Source: Casimicrobiaceae bacterium | Lineage (GTDB): Bacteria > Pseudomonadota > Gammaproteobacteria > Burkholderiales > Casimicrobiaceae | NCBI GenBank assembly: GCA_026646885.1 | Contig: JAPKHK010000008.1 | Span: forward strand, 124,001-188,000 | Direction: 5' to 3' | Length of the DNA: 64,000 nucleotides | In this document: positions 18,291-28,394 of the stretch, one piece after another | Position numbering within the stretch: the first letter of the stretch is position 1 | Layout: each line of letters starts with the position of its first letter | Notes under the pieces: generated by a model | The model's database searches: none | Seen by the model: the letters and a program-made list of their open reading frames with translations, nothing else | What the model was told of the DNA's origin: nothing | Position numbers and translations under genes: made by a program

Positions 18291-19220
18291 ATGGAGATAT
18301 TTCTCCAGCAGATCATCAACGGTCTGACCTTGGGCAGCGTCTATGCACTGGTCGCCCTCGGCTACACCATGGTCTATGGGATCATCGGCCTCATCAACTT
18401 CGCCCACGGCGAGGTAGTCATGGTCGGCGCGATGATTGCCCTGACCGTGGTACAGGCTCTGCTCGGCGCCCAACTCGGGCTGCCGCCGGGCATGGTCATT
18501 TTGCTTGGCTTAGCAGTCGCCATTCCGGTATGCATGGCCATCGCCTACACCGCGGAGCGCGTCGCCTATCGTCCACTGCGCTCAGCGCCGCGCTTGGCAC
18601 CACTCATCACCGCCATTGGCGTGTCGATCGTCCTCCAAAACGTGGCCATGATGATTTGGGGCCGCAATTACCTCACTTTCCCCGACATCGTCAAACCCAC
18701 GCCTTTTGAATTCGGCGGCGCGTTCATCACCGACATACAGATTCTGATCATTGGCGTGGCCGCGCTAATCATGGCCGGTCTCTTGCTCGTAGTGCACAAG
18801 ACCCGGCTGGGTATGGCCATGCGTGCCACGGCGCAAAATCAGCAGGTGGCGGGCTTGATGGGCATCGATATAAACACCGTGATTTCTGCCGCTTTTCTAA
18901 TTGGTGCAGCATTGGCGGCGGTCGCCGGCGTGCTGGTCATGCTCTATTACGGCATCGCCCACTATCACATGGGTTTCATCCTCGGCCTCAAGGCCTTTAC
19001 CGCCGCGGTGCTGGGTGGCATTGGCAATCTGGGCGGCGCGATGCTGGGCGGCGTGCTGCTGGGCGTGATCGAGGCGTTGGGGGCGGGCTATATTGGCGAT
19101 TTGACCGGCGGCTTCCTTGGCAGCCACTATCAAGACGTGTTCGCCTTCGCCGTCCTGATCATCGTGCTGGTGTTCCGACCCTCCGGCCTTCTGGGCGAAC
19201 GGGTCGGTGATCGGGCCTGA
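18291..19220 (+). CDS. livH: branched-chain amino acid ABC transporter permease
   Basis: LivH is one of two inner-membrane permease subunits. The 309-residue protein has about eight hydrophobic segments, the family opening LQQIINGLTLGSVYALVALG, the motif GLINFAHGE and the conserved C-terminal AAVLGGIGNLGGAMLGG loop that contacts the ATPases. The ATG at 18291 is preceded by GGAGGAGG; the frame continues upstream through the terminator and is not credible there. livM follows after 11 bp. Confidence 0.96.
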   Translation: MEIFLQQIINGLTLGSVYALVALGYTMVYGIIGLINFAHGEVVMVGAMIALTVVQALLGAQLGLPPGMVILLGLAVAIPVCMAIAYTAERVAYRPLRSAPRLAPLITAIGVSIVLQNVAMMIWGRNYLTFPDIVKPTPFEFGGAFITDIQILIIGVAALIMAGLLLVVHKTRLGMAMRATAQNQQVAGLMGIDINTVISAAFLIGAALAAVAGVLVMLYYGIAHYHMGFILGLKAFTAAVLGGIGNLGGAMLGGVLLGVIEALGAGYIGDLTGGFLGSHYQDVFAFAVLIIVLVFRPSGLLGERVGDRA

Positions 19221-19231
19221 GGGGAAAGAAC

Positions 19232-20305
19232 ATGCGCTCCTATTTCAAGAAGACCCAGAACCCCGCCGTGCTCTGGGCGGCTGTCGCCGTCATCGGCATC
19301 GTTCTCGCACTGGTGCCATTTGTGGCGGCCCTTGGCGGAACCGCGTGGGTGCGAGTGGTGAACTTCGCTCTGCTCTACATCATGCTCGCACTAGGGCTCA
19401 ACATCGTGGTGGGCTTCGCTGGCCTGCTCGACTTGGGCTATATCGCCTTTTACGCGGTCGGCGCCTACGTGTACGCGTTCCTCGCCTCGCCCCATTTCGG
19501 ATTGCACCTGCCCTTCTGGGTGATTCTGCCGATTGGAGCAGGCGTCGCTTGCGTCTTCGGCGTGCTCCTCGGAGCACCGACCCTGAAGCTGCGAGGCGAC
19601 TACCTGGCCATCGTTACGCTCGGGTTCGGTGAGATTGTCCGCATCTTTCTCAACAACCTGAACACGCCGGTCAACATCACCAACGGCCCACAGGGCATAA
19701 CACTGATCGATCCACTCAGCGTTCCTGGTTTTTCTTTCGGAACGAGGGAGACCGTCCTAGGCATCGATTTGTCCGGACCGCAGAAGTACTACTACCTGCT
19801 GGTCATTCTCACCGTCCTGATCATCGGTCTCAACCTCCGCCTGCAGAACTCCCGCATCGGGCGGGCCTGGGAAGCCATTCGCGAGGATGAAATCGCGGCG
19901 CGCGCCATGGGCATAAATACCCGCAACATCAAGCTCTTGGCCTTTGCCATGGGCGCGAGTTTCGGCGGCGTCGCTGGGGGCTTGTTTTCGGCAATCCAGG
20001 GCTTTGTGAGTCCCGAGAGTTTTGGCCTACTTGAATCCGTCATGGTGCTGGCCATGGTAGTTCTGGGCGGCATGGGCAACATCGGTGGCGTAGTCTTGGG
20101 TGCGATCCTCCTCACCATGCTGCCCGAAGCCTTGCGGTTTACCGTCGAGCCACTGCAAATGGCCGTTTTCGGCAGGAAGATCGTGGACCCGGAAACCATT
20201 CGGATGCTGATCTTTGGCTTGGCGCTGATTTTGGTGATGTTGTTCCGCCCCGCCGGCTTATGGCCTTCCGCGGTGCGAAAGCGTGAACTCTCGGGAGCGC
20301 AGTGA
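19232..20305 (+). CDS. livM: branched-chain amino acid ABC transporter permease
   Basis: LivM is the second permease subunit, 357 residues, with about nine hydrophobic segments. Conserved pieces include ALGLNIVVGFAGLLDLGYIA, LRLRGDYLAIVTLGFGEI-like sequence (here KLRGDYLAIVTLGFGEI) and VVLGGMGNIGGVVLGA near the ATPase-contact loop. The stop overlaps the livG start (TGATG). Confidence 0.96.
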   Translation: MRSYFKKTQNPAVLWAAVAVIGIVLALVPFVAALGGTAWVRVVNFALLYIMLALGLNIVVGFAGLLDLGYIAFYAVGAYVYAFLASPHFGLHLPFWVILPIGAGVACVFGVLLGAPTLKLRGDYLAIVTLGFGEIVRIFLNNLNTPVNITNGPQGITLIDPLSVPGFSFGTRETVLGIDLSGPQKYYYLLVILTVLIIGLNLRLQNSRIGRAWEAIREDEIAARAMGINTRNIKLLAFAMGASFGGVAGGLFSAIQGFVSPESFGLLESVMVLAMVVLGGMGNIGGVVLGAILLTMLPEALRFTVEPLQMAVFGRKIVDPETIRMLIFGLALILVMLFRPAGLWPSAVRKRELSGAQ

Positions 20306-21090
20306 TGAGTGAAATCCTATTGCACGCCAAGGGAGTGGGTAAGCGCTTTGGCGGCCTGCAAGCGCTCTCGGAGGTTTCCTTTACCATCCGCCGTGGGGAG
20401 ATCTACGGATTGATCGGCCCTAATGGCGCGGGCAAGACCACCCTCTTCAACGTTCTTACTGGCATTTACATCCCGGACCAGGGCGGTTTTGAGTTTAACG
20501 GCCGCTCCCTCGTCGGCCTCAAACCCAACCAGGTCGCCGAGCAGGGCATCGCGCGGACTTTCCAGAACATCCGTCTATTCGGCAATCTTTCGGCGCTGGA
20601 AAACGTAATGATTGGCCGCCATGTGCGCACCAAAGCGGGCGTGTTCGGCGCCATTTTCCGGGATCGCGGCACGCTCGCCGAGGAAGAAGCGATCATCAAA
20701 CGCGCACATAGCCTCCTAAAATACGTCGGGATTGCCGAACGCGCCAACAGTCTCGCCAGACACCTTTCCTATGGCGACCAACGGCGGCTAGAAATTGCCC
20801 GAGCGCTCGCCACTGAGCCTTTGCTCCTGGCATTGGATGAACCGGCGGCGGGCATGAACGCCACGGAAAAGCACGCGCTGCGGAGCCTCTTGGAGTCAAT
20901 TCGCGCCGACGGCACCACCATTCTTCTAATCGAACACGACATGAGCTTGGTCATGGGCCTGTGCGATCGTGTGCTAGTGCTCGACTACGGCAAGCGCATC
21001 GCCGAGGGACCGCCCAGCGAAGTGCAAAACGATTCACGCGTCGTCGAGGCCTATCTGGGCGGCTCGCTAGACGAGGAGGCGGCCGCATGA
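20305..21090 (+). CDS. livG: branched-chain amino acid ABC transporter ATP-binding protein LivG
   Basis: LivG is one of the two cytoplasmic ATPases of the importer. The protein of about 261 residues has Walker A GPNGAGKTT, the Q-loop region with ARTFQNIRLF (typical of LivG), the signature LSYGDQRRLEIARAL and Walker B LLALDEPAAGMN. The signature's second residue is Tyr rather than Ser-Gly, which is normal for this subfamily. The ATG at 20305 shares its A with the livM stop; a GTG one codon earlier is an alternative. It overlaps livF by ATGA. Confidence 0.96.
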   Translation: MSEILLHAKGVGKRFGGLQALSEVSFTIRRGEIYGLIGPNGAGKTTLFNVLTGIYIPDQGGFEFNGRSLVGLKPNQVAEQGIARTFQNIRLFGNLSALENVMIGRHVRTKAGVFGAIFRDRGTLAEEEAIIKRAHSLLKYVGIAERANSLARHLSYGDQRRLEIARALATEPLLLALDEPAAGMNATEKHALRSLLESIRADGTTILLIEHDMSLVMGLCDRVLVLDYGKRIAEGPPSEVQNDSRVVEAYLGGSLDEEAAA

Positions 21091-21809
21091 AGCCCCTGCT
21101 GGAACTCAAAGATCTGAAGGTATCCTACGGTGGCATCAAAGCCGTCAAGGGTATCGACTTGGTCGTCAACGAGGGGGAATTGGTTTGCCTTATCGGTGCC
21201 AACGGCGCGGGCAAAACCACCACCCTCAAAGCTATCTGCGGCTTGATCAAGGTCGCCGACGGACATGTGCTATACCAAGGCAACAACATCAGCGGCACGC
21301 GCTCGTTCCAACTGGTTCGGCGAGGCTTGGCCATGGTCCCGGAAGGGCGCGGCATTTTTGGCCAGCTCACCATCGAAGAGAATCTCGCGATGGGGGCCTA
21401 TACACGCAGCGACCGTGACGCGGTCAAAGCCGACACCGAGAAGGTATTCGAGCTTTTTCCGCGTTTGCGAGAGCGGCGCAAGCAACCGGCGGGAACGCTC
21501 TCCGGAGGCGAGCAGCAGATGCTGGCGATGGGCCGGGCAATCCTCTCCAAGCCCACGCTCTTGCTGCTCGACGAGCCTTCGATGGGCTTGGCCCCCATGA
21601 TGGTGAAGAAGGTGTTCGAGACCGTGTGCGCCATTTCAGCGCAAGGCGTGACGATCTTGCTCATCGAGCAAAATGCCAAGGTGGCCTTGCAAATCAGCAA
21701 TCGTGGTTACGTGATGGAGAGTGGCAGCATCACCGTCTCCGGCGAGGCCAAGCAGCTCTTGAACGACCCCAAGGTGCGTGAAGCCTACTTGGGTGAGCAG
21801 GCGGCCTAG
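21087..21809 (+). CDS. livF: branched-chain amino acid ABC transporter ATP-binding protein LivF
   Basis: LivF pairs with LivG to power the importer. The 240-residue protein has Walker A GANGAGKTTTLK, signature LSGGEQQMLAMGRAI, Walker B LLLLDEPSMGLAP and the LivF-type MVPEGRGIF segment. The start overlaps livG as ATGA. Its TAG stop lies within a CTAG palindrome shared with the stop of the convergent acylphosphatase gene, so the two genes overlap by 4 bp with no room for a terminator between them. Confidence 0.96.
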   Translation: MKPLLELKDLKVSYGGIKAVKGIDLVVNEGELVCLIGANGAGKTTTLKAICGLIKVADGHVLYQGNNISGTRSFQLVRRGLAMVPEGRGIFGQLTIEENLAMGAYTRSDRDAVKADTEKVFELFPRLRERRKQPAGTLSGGEQQMLAMGRAILSKPTLLLLDEPSMGLAPMMVKKVFETVCAISAQGVTILLIEQNAKVALQISNRGYVMESGSITVSGEAKQLLNDPKVREAYLGEQAA

Positions 21810-22120
21810 CCGCCTCGGCGTTCCAAGAGGCTAGGAGCGCGACGGAAATCCCGAGCGCCGCCAAGCGCAGCGGGGGAAGCATCGATCACGTCGACACGCT
21901 CCACGCGGGCCAGCGGCGGGCCATGCTGCGCCCAGGCGATGAGCCTTTGCACCGCAGCCGCCTCGCCGCCCACCAACGCTTCCACGGTCCCGTCGCCACA
22001 GTTGCGCACCCATCCGACCACGCCAAGTTCCTCGGCTTTGTAGCGCATGCTTTCGCGAAAGCCGACGCCCTGCACGCGGCCGCGGATCAGCAGGCGCTTC
22101 GCGTCAGTGGCACTGCTCAC
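21806..22120 (-). CDS. acyP: acylphosphatase
   Basis: The 104-residue protein hydrolyses the carboxyl-phosphate bond of acyl phosphates. The family signature is clear: RGRVQGVGFRESMRYKA with the catalytic Arg, and GWVRNCGDGTVEALVGG with the catalytic Asn. The start is a GTG at 22120 that overlaps the NUDIX gene stop as GTGA. The sequence runs slightly past the usual 90 residues at both ends. It is the last gene of the minus-strand hemF unit. Confidence 0.94.
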   Translation of the reverse strand: MSSATDAKRLLIRGRVQGVGFRESMRYKAEELGVVGWVRNCGDGTVEALVGGEAAAVQRLIAWAQHGPPLARVERVDVIDASPAALGGARDFRRAPSLLERRGG

Positions 22121-22665
22121 CAGCGTTGCTCCAAGAGCAGCAGGCCAAGCATCGTTTTGGCGTCGGTGATGCTACCTTCCCGCATCCAGGCGAGAGCCTC
22201 GGCGCGGGTAGCGACCAAGGTTTCCAGGAACTCGCCGTGGTCAGGCGCAGCTTCGGCCACCTTTTCCAGGTCTTCGGCCAAGTAAATCGCGATCTGCTCG
22301 TTCGAGTAGGACACCACCGGATGCATGTCGAGCAAATGCCGCCAGCGCAGGGCGCGATAACCCGTTTCTTCGAGCAACTCGCGCCGCGCAGCGGTCAGTG
22401 GGTCTTCTCCCGGGTCGAGCTTGCCCGCGGGAAACTCGATCAACACGCGCGCCAAGGGATAGCGGAACTGCCGTTCCAAGAGCAGGCGCCCATCGGGGAG
22501 CACGGGGATGACCATCACCGCACCCGGATGGACAATGTATTCGCGCAGCCCTTCGGCCCCGTCGGGCAGGCGCACGGTGTCCTGCTTCACGTCGAGGAGC
22601 TTGCCGTGAAAGACGTCGCGCCCAGACACGCGTGTTTCAGTCAGTTTGCTATCATCGGTGTTCAT
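22117..22665 (-). CDS. NUDIX hydrolase, ADP-ribose pyrophosphatase-like
   Basis: The 182-residue protein has a complete NUDIX box, from [22 protein letters not shown] (Gly to Gly, with the REXXEE-type core RRELLEETG), preceded by the [19 protein letters not shown] strand pair typical of the NudF/ADP-ribose pyrophosphatase group. It probably hydrolyses ADP-ribose or related sugar nucleotides. The start overlaps the hemF stop (ATGA), and its end overlaps acyP. Confidence 0.9.
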   Translation of the reverse strand: MNTDDSKLTETRVSGRDVFHGKLLDVKQDTVRLPDGAEGLREYIVHPGAVMVIPVLPDGRLLLERQFRYPLARVLIEFPAGKLDPGEDPLTAARRELLEETGYRALRWRHLLDMHPVVSYSNEQIAIYLAEDLEKVAEAAPDHGEFLETLVATRAEALAWMREGSITDAKTMLGLLLLEQRW

Positions 22666-23567
22666 GCCAGCCAGTCCTTGGCGACCAAAAAATCGGTGAG
22701 TAAGCGGGCCTCGGGCGTGCCCGCCTGCGGCTGCCAGTCATAGCGCCAGCGCACTTCGCGCGGCAAAGACATGAGAATGGCCTCGGTGCGACCGCCCGAT
22801 TGCAGCCCGAAGAGCGTACCGCGATCAAGTGCAAGGTTGAATTCGACGTAGCGCCCGCGGCGATAGAGCTGGAATTCCCGTTCGCGTTCGCCAAAAGCCA
22901 AGTTTCTACGCCGCTCGACGATGGGAAGATAGGCGCCGAGGAAAGCATCGCCCAGGCTTTGCGCCAGCTCGAAGCAATGCGCAAAACCGCCTTCATTAAA
23001 ATCATCGAAGAACACGCCCCCTACGCCCCGCGGCTCGCGCCGATGTGGAAGGTAGAAGTAGCGATCGCAGGCTTCCTTGAAATGACGGTATAGCGTGCTT
23101 CCAAACGGAGCCAGTGCCTCGTGGCACGCGCGATGGAAGTGGCGGGCATCTTCTTCGAAGCCGTAGACCGGCGTGAGGTCCGTGCCGCCGCCAAACCACC
23201 ACACCGACTCCTCGCCTGGCTTGTCGGCGCAGAAATAACGCAAGTTGAAATGAACCGTCGGCACGTAGGGATTCCAGGGGTGCAGCACCAACGATATTCC
23301 GGCTGCCCGAAAGCCCCGGCCGGCAAGTTCCGGCCGGCGGGCCGTCGCCGTCGGCGGCAGCGCGGACCCATACACGTTGGAGTAGGCCACGCCGCCACGC
23401 TCGAAAAGGCCACCTTCCTCGATGATGCAGGTCACCCCTCCGCCGCCTTGCTCGCGCTGCCAGGGATCGCGCAGAAAAGCTCGGCCATCGATTTGCTCGA
23501 GCGCCCCCACGAACCTGGTTTGAAGCCCCTGAAGGTACGCCGCAACCGCGGCAACGGCGGTCTCCAT
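22662..23567 (-). CDS. hemF: oxygen-dependent coproporphyrinogen III oxidase
   Basis: HemF oxidatively decarboxylates two propionates of coproporphyrinogen III with O2, an aerobic step of heme synthesis in the cytosol. The 301-residue protein contains the family blocks [47 protein letters not shown] and the signature [10 protein letters not shown]. The ATG at 23567 gives the normal length; the frame extends over 100 residues upstream into purD without homology. It starts 14 bp after purD. The genome region also has hemW at 51.9 kb. Confidence 0.97.
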   Translation of the reverse strand: METAVAAVAAYLQGLQTRFVGALEQIDGRAFLRDPWQREQGGGGVTCIIEEGGLFERGGVAYSNVYGSALPPTATARRPELAGRGFRAAGISLVLHPWNPYVPTVHFNLRYFCADKPGEESVWWFGGGTDLTPVYGFEEDARHFHRACHEALAPFGSTLYRHFKEACDRYFYLPHRREPRGVGGVFFDDFNEGGFAHCFELAQSLGDAFLGAYLPIVERRRNLAFGEREREFQLYRRGRYVEFNLALDRGTLFGLQSGGRTEAILMSLPREVRWRYDWQPQAGTPEARLLTDFLVAKDWLA

Positions 23568-23581
23568 GGCGATTCGCCCTC

Positions 23582-24856
23582 TCAGCCGCGCCCGCGCAGC
23601 GCCCGATGACCGATGTCGCGCCGAAACTGCATGCCGGCGAAGTGAATCTCCGCGACCGCCCCGTACGCGCGGCGTTGGGCTGCCCGCAGCGTGTCGCCCA
23701 GCGCGGTCACACACAGTACGCGCCCGCCATGGGTGAAAACTTGGCTCTCGGCCAGGCGCGTGCCGGCGTGAAAAACATGGCAATCCTCGGCGGCAACCGG
23801 CAGCCCAGTGATGAGGTCGCCCTTTTTTGGATCCTCCGGATAGCCAGCGGCCGCTAGAACCACTCCCAGGCTCGTGCGACGGTCCCATTCCGCTTCGACC
23901 CGATCCAGACAACCGTCCGCCGCGGCACTGAGCAACTCCAAGAGATCACTCTTCAGGCGCATGAGGATGGGCTGCGCTTCCGGATCCCCCATACGACAGT
24001 TGAATTCGAGCGTGCGCGGATTGCCCCCACCGTCGATCATCACGCCCGCATACAAGAAACCCGAGAACGGCGTGCCCTCGCCGGCCATTCCCGCCACCGT
24101 GGGCTGAATGATTTCGCGCATGATGCGCGCATGTACGGCCGGCGTGACCACGGGAGCAGGCGAGTAGGCGCCCATGCCGCCGGTATTGGGGCCTTCGTCC
24201 CCGTCGCGCAGGCGCTTGTGATCCTGGCTGGTGGCCAGCGGCAAGACGGTTCTGCCATCGACCAAAACGATGAAGCTCGCCTCCTCCCCCACTAGGCACT
24301 CCTCGACGACGACCCGCGCGCCAGCATCCCCCATGCGGTTGCCGATTAACATGGCATCGATCGCCGCCTCCGCCTCGGCGAGGCTCCTTGCTACCACGAC
24401 CCCCTTGCCTGCGGCCAAGCCGTCGGCTTTGATCACGATCGGCGTGCCCTGTTCCCGCACGTACGCGCGCGCCGCGGCGGCATCGGCGAAACTGCGATAA
24501 GTCGCGGTGGGTATGCCATGCCGCGTCATGAATGCCTTGGCGAAGTCCTTCGAGCTTTCCAAGCGGGCTGCGGCTTGGGTGGGGCCGAAAATCCGCAAGC
24601 CCTCGGCGCGAAACGCGTCGACAATGCCCGCCGCTAGCGGCGCCTCGGGGCCCACCACGGTGAGGGCGACCTGTTCTTTCTTGGCCAGTTCCAGCCACTC
24701 AGTGACATTGCTAGCGAGGGCGTTGACAACCCCGGCTTCGCCCGCCGTTCCGGCATTGCCCGGCGCCACCAGTACCTTGCTGACGCGCGGCGATTGCGCG
24801 AGCTTCCAGGCCAACGCATGTTCGCGCCCACCGCTACCGACAACCAGTACCTTCAT
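23582..24856 (-). CDS. purD: phosphoribosylamine-glycine ligase
   Basis: PurD is an ATP-grasp ligase that makes glycinamide ribonucleotide, the second step of purine synthesis. The 424-residue protein begins [18 protein letters not shown] and carries [14 protein letters not shown], the ATP-grasp loop [17 protein letters not shown] and [10 protein letters not shown] near the metal site. The ATG at 24856 has GGGAGGC just upstream. It lies 10 bp downstream of the pagP-like gene and 14 bp before hemF, in one minus-strand unit. Confidence 0.97.
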   Translation of the reverse strand: MKVLVVGSGGREHALAWKLAQSPRVSKVLVAPGNAGTAGEAGVVNALASNVTEWLELAKKEQVALTVVGPEAPLAAGIVDAFRAEGLRIFGPTQAAARLESSKDFAKAFMTRHGIPTATYRSFADAAAARAYVREQGTPIVIKADGLAAGKGVVVARSLAEAEAAIDAMLIGNRMGDAGARVVVEECLVGEEASFIVLVDGRTVLPLATSQDHKRLRDGDEGPNTGGMGAYSPAPVVTPAVHARIMREIIQPTVAGMAGEGTPFSGFLYAGVMIDGGGNPRTLEFNCRMGDPEAQPILMRLKSDLLELLSAAADGCLDRVEAEWDRRTSLGVVLAAAGYPEDPKKGDLITGLPVAAEDCHVFHAGTRLAESQVFTHGGRVLCVTALGDTLRAAQRRAYGAVAEIHFAGMQFRRDIGHRALRGRG

Positions 24857-24866
24857 GCTCGCCTCC

Positions 24867-25430
24867 CTACTTGAAGGCATACCGTCCGAAAACGAACAGC
24901 ACGCTGCCGTTATTGATCCCGCCGTTGAGTGTGGGTATGAAGCTCGCCATCAGGCTGGCGTTGCCGTAGCGCAGCGAGGCAACTGGCAAGAGCGCGGGGA
25001 TGGGAACACCGCCGGCAATGTCGGGGCGCTGCACGATCATGGCCGTGTAGCCCAGGCCGGCCTGCAATCCGTCCCGCGGCCCCCAATAGGTCTGGTAGGC
25101 ATAGCCCAGATTGAGCTGCACCTTTCTGTGGGATTCGTGAAAGGCCAGGAAAAAGACGCTGTGATTGTCGCCGTCCTGGTCGTCCACCCACTTGCTCCAG
25201 CCCAGGCCGAAGGCTTGCTCGTTGAGATCCCGGAGTTTCTCCTCGGTGTAGGTGCTGCGCAGGTGATAGGCATAGCCGCTCACCAGGAGTTCGTCGTCGC
25301 CATTCTGGTAGGTGTCGGCCACCCGTCGGCAAGCGCGATCGAGCAGCGACCACAGATCGCCGCATTCAAAGGCCTGCGCCGTGCCCACAAACGCGGCCAG
25401 CAGCAGCCCGCCAAACATGCGCAACTTCAA
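24867..25430 (-). CDS. pagP: PagP-like lipid A palmitoyltransferase
   Basis: The 187-residue precursor resembles PagP, the outer membrane beta-barrel enzyme that moves palmitate from phospholipid to lipid A. A signal peptide ends near residue 20. Similarity is visible over the whole barrel: GYAYHLRSTYT with the expected catalytic His56, LNEQAFGLGWSKWVDD, FFLAFHESHRKV, IPALLPVASLRYG and a C-terminal strand ending in Phe-Lys. The enterobacterial Asp-Ser active pair appears here as Glu99-Ser100. Cys23 and Cys34 could form a disulfide. It sits between purH and purD with only 10 bp before purD, an unusual place for an envelope enzyme. No PhoP-type box was recognised. Confidence 0.82.
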   Translation of the reverse strand: MKLRMFGGLLLAAFVGTAQAFECGDLWSLLDRACRRVADTYQNGDDELLVSGYAYHLRSTYTEEKLRDLNEQAFGLGWSKWVDDQDGDNHSVFFLAFHESHRKVQLNLGYAYQTYWGPRDGLQAGLGYTAMIVQRPDIAGGVPIPALLPVASLRYGNASLMASFIPTLNGGINNGSVLFVFGRYAFK

Positions 25431-25502
25431 TTGCCACTCCCAAGTGTTGTGTGTTGAGTGAAACCCCGGCGCCTGCGGAAATCGGCAGGAATTCTCGGTT
25501 CC

Positions 25503-27071
25503 TCAATGGCGAAAATGCCGCGCGCCGGTGAACACCATGGCGATGCCGCGCTCATCGGCGGCCGCAATCACCTCTTCGTCCCGCATGCTGCCACCTGGCT
25601 GAATCACCGCGCGAGCCCCGGCATCGATGACGACATCCAGGCCGTCGCGGAACGGAAAGAACGCATCCGAAGCAACCACCGAGTTGGCCAGGCTGAGGCC
25701 GGCATTCTGCGCCTTGATCGCCGCAATGCGCGCCGAGTCGACGCGACTCATCTGCCCGGCGCCGACACCAACCGTTTGCCCGCCCTTGGCAAATACGATG
25801 GCGTTTGATTTCACATACTTCGCCACTCGCCACACGAACAGCAGATCGGCAAGTTGCTCCCGCGTGGGAGCGAGGCGGGTAACGACCTTAAGCTCCGCGG
25901 CCGCGACATTGCGCTCGTCGGGTGACTGCACCAGAAGTCCCCCACCCACGCGCTTCAGATCATAGGGGTTGCCGATTCGCGCCAGGGGCACCTCGAGGAC
26001 GCGCACGTTGGCCTTCTTGGCGAGATGGTCGAGCGCATCGGCCGTATAACCGGTGGCGATCAGAACTTCCATGAACTGCCCCGACACGGCTTCCGCAGTA
26101 GCGCGGTCGACCGGTTGATTGAAGGCGATGATGCCGCCGAAGGCCGAAGTGGGGTCGGTCGCGAAGGCCTTGCGGTAGGCTCCGGCGAGGTCGCGGTCGA
26201 TCGCCACCCCGCAGGGATTGGCGTGCTTGACGATCACACAAGCCGGCGCATCGAATGTCTTGACGCATTCCCAGGCTGCATCGGCGTCCGCGATGTTGTT
26301 GTAGGAGAGCTCCTTGCCTTGATGCTGGCGGTAGTTGGCGATGCCGCCCGCGACCGGCGACTCATCGCGATAGAAGGCGGCCCGCTGATGGGGATTCTCG
26401 CCATAGCGAAGGTCTTGCACTTTCGCCACCTGCAGATTGAAGCAATCGGGAAAGGCGGCGGTCTTGCCGCCATTCTCGTCGCGCGCCGTGAGCCAGTTGC
26501 TGATGGCGCCGTCGTAGGCCGCGGTGTGCGTGAAGGCCTTGCGTGCGAGTTTGAAGCGGGTCGCTTCCGACAGACATTTCCCCGAGGCGCGCAACTCGTC
26601 GAGGAGCGTGGGGTAATCGGCTGGGTCGACGACGACGCCGACATGCCGGTAATTCTTGGCCGCCGCGCGCAGCATGGCCGGGCCGCCGATGTCGATGTTC
26701 TCGATGGCGTCCTCGAGCGAACACTCCGCGTGCGCCACGGTCTGGCGAAAGGGGTACAGATTCACCACAACGAGATCGATCGGGGGTATGCCGTGCGCTT
26801 CGAGTTGCGCACGATGCTCTGCCGAGTCTCGCCGCGCCAGGATGCCCCCATGCACCTTAGGATGTAGGGTCTTCACGCGGCCGTCGAGCATTTCTGGAAA
26901 GCCGGTGTAATCGCCGATCTCGGTTACCGGCAAACCGGCTTGCGCGAGGAGTTTGGCCGTGCCCCCGGTGGACAAGAGCCTGATGCCCAAAGCGGCGAGG
27001 CTCTGGGCGAATTCCACCAGCCCGGTTTTGTCGGAGACGCTCAACAGCGCCTGGGAAACGTTCGCGCTCAT
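25503..27071 (-). CDS. purH: bifunctional AICAR transformylase / IMP cyclohydrolase
   Basis: PurH catalyses the last two steps of IMP synthesis. The 522-residue protein opens with [16 protein letters not shown] and [15 protein letters not shown] (IMP cyclohydrolase domain), has LYPFRQTV, and the transformylase domain with [30 protein letters not shown] and the C-terminal [17 protein letters not shown] use the ATG at 27071; the GTG at 27080 would overlap the fis stop as GTGA and is almost equally plausible. It follows dusB-fis, a standard betaproteobacterial arrangement. Confidence 0.97.
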   Translation of the reverse strand: MSANVSQALLSVSDKTGLVEFAQSLAALGIRLLSTGGTAKLLAQAGLPVTEIGDYTGFPEMLDGRVKTLHPKVHGGILARRDSAEHRAQLEAHGIPPIDLVVVNLYPFRQTVAHAECSLEDAIENIDIGGPAMLRAAAKNYRHVGVVVDPADYPTLLDELRASGKCLSEATRFKLARKAFTHTAAYDGAISNWLTARDENGGKTAAFPDCFNLQVAKVQDLRYGENPHQRAAFYRDESPVAGGIANYRQHQGKELSYNNIADADAAWECVKTFDAPACVIVKHANPCGVAIDRDLAGAYRKAFATDPTSAFGGIIAFNQPVDRATAEAVSGQFMEVLIATGYTADALDHLAKKANVRVLEVPLARIGNPYDLKRVGGGLLVQSPDERNVAAAELKVVTRLAPTREQLADLLFVWRVAKYVKSNAIVFAKGGQTVGVGAGQMSRVDSARIAAIKAQNAGLSLANSVVASDAFFPFRDGLDVVIDAGARAVIQPGGSMRDEEVIAAADERGIAMVFTGARHFRH

Positions 27072-27076
27072 GAGCT

Positions 27077-27331
27077 TCACTTGATGTCGTAGAGCCGGAT
27101 CTTGGAACGCAAGGTGTTGCGGTTCATGCCCAGCATCGCCGCGGCATGCGTCTGGTTACCTTCGGCACGCTTCATGACATCGCTGATCAGCGCCCGTTCG
27201 GCGTGACCGATGACCAGTTCATAAAGCCCGCTGGGAACCTCGCCGTCGAGGCGGCGAAAATAGTCGTCCAGAGAACGCTCGACGCACTTGGCGATCTCAC
27301 TTTGACCGTGATTGGCGATTCTATTGTTCAC
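27077..27331 (-). CDS. fis: Fis family DNA-binding protein
   Basis: This 84-residue nucleoid protein has the Fis C-terminal helix-turn-helix: [20 protein letters not shown] followed by [18 protein letters not shown], the usual C-terminus. The N-terminal part [19 protein letters not shown] matches the dimerisation region of short Fis proteins. I start it at the GTG at 27331 because it overlaps the dusB stop as GTGA and gives the family length; an upstream in-frame start at 27370 lies inside dusB. dusB-fis co-transcription is a conserved arrangement in proteobacteria. Confidence 0.95.
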   Translation of the reverse strand: MNNRIANHGQSEIAKCVERSLDDYFRRLDGEVPSGLYELVIGHAERALISDVMKRAEGNQTHAAAMLGMNRNTLRSKIRLYDIK

Positions 27332-28359
27332 GCTGCCAGGCCCTCCCTTGCCTCCAAATCTTTTTCCCAAACCGGCGCCGCGGCATCCTGCAGGCGCTCG
27401 AAGAACTGCCGGATCGCCGCCATCTGCGCGGCACTGCTAGTCAGTTCGTTGATCGCGCGCCGAAACGCGGCCGCGCCGCTGATACCTTTGACATACCAGC
27501 CGATGTGCTTGCGCGCCACCTTCACGCCGGTCGCCTCGCCATAAAAACGATAGTGATCGTCCAAGTGCTCCACCAAGAGTGCCGCGATTTCGCCAAGAGT
27601 CGGCGGCGCGAGCTTCTCGCCGGTGCGCAGATAGTGGTCGATCTCTCGGAAGATCCAAGGGCGGCCCTGCGCCGCCCGTCCCACCATCAGACCATCGGCG
27701 CCCGTGTATTCGAGAACCGCCCGCGCTTTCGCTGGCGAGTCGATGTCGCCATTGGCGATCACCGGAATCGACACACTGCGCTTGACTTCGCCGATGGTGT
27801 CGTATTCGGCTTGGCCTTGGTATTGGTCGGCGCGCGTGCGCCCGTGGATGGCCAGCGCTGCGATGCCCAGTTCTTCGGCAATGCGCGCCACACGCAGCGC
27901 GTTGCGATGACTGCGATCCCAGCCGGTTCGAATCTTGAGCGTCACGGGAACACCTGCAGGACTCGCAGCCCCGACCACTGCCGCGAGTATGCGCGCAACC
28001 AAGTCCTCGTCCTTGAGCAGAGCCGAGCCGGCCTGAACATTGCAAATCTTCTTCGCCGGGCAGCCCATGTTGATGTCGACGATCTGGGCACCCTTGGCAA
28101 TGTTGTAGCTCGCCGCATCGGCCATCATTGCCGGATCAGCGCCGGCGATTTGTACCACCTTGGGCTCCACTTCACCGTCATGGTTGCCCCGGCGCAGGGT
28201 CTTCTCGGAGCCCCAGAGCAAAGAGTTCGAGGCGACCATCTCCGACACCGCGAGCCCCGCCCCGAGCCGCTTGCACAGCTGGCGAAACGGCCGGTCGGTC
28301 ACACCTGCCATGGGCGCGACAACCAAGTTGTTGCGGAGCGTGTAGGGTCCGATGCGCAT
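27328..28359 (-). CDS. dusB: tRNA-dihydrouridine synthase B
   Basis: DusB is an FMN-dependent reductase that forms dihydrouridine in the D-loop of tRNA. The 343-residue protein starts MRIGPYTLRNNLVVAPMAGV, carries VDINMGCPAKKICNVQAGSA with the catalytic Cys in the NMGCPAKK motif, KIRTGWD, and NGDIDSPAKA plus the FMN-phosphate region GADGLMVGRAAQGRPWIF. It is first in the dusB-fis-purH run. Confidence 0.97.
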   Translation of the reverse strand: MRIGPYTLRNNLVVAPMAGVTDRPFRQLCKRLGAGLAVSEMVASNSLLWGSEKTLRRGNHDGEVEPKVVQIAGADPAMMADAASYNIAKGAQIVDINMGCPAKKICNVQAGSALLKDEDLVARILAAVVGAASPAGVPVTLKIRTGWDRSHRNALRVARIAEELGIAALAIHGRTRADQYQGQAEYDTIGEVKRSVSIPVIANGDIDSPAKARAVLEYTGADGLMVGRAAQGRPWIFREIDHYLRTGEKLAPPTLGEIAALLVEHLDDHYRFYGEATGVKVARKHIGWYVKGISGAAAFRRAINELTSSAAQMAAIRQFFERLQDAAAPVWEKDLEAREGLAA

Positions 28360-28388
28360 GCAAGAAGACTGCCGAGGAAAGGGAGCGA

Positions 28389-28394
28389 ATTATA
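28389..28394 (-). promoter_or_regulatory. candidate -10 box for dusB-fis-purH
   Basis: A perfect TATAAT on the minus strand, 30 nt upstream of the dusB start codon, in the context GCGCTATAAT that also precedes the protease gene at 2511. No convincing -35 was found. Confidence 0.45.
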
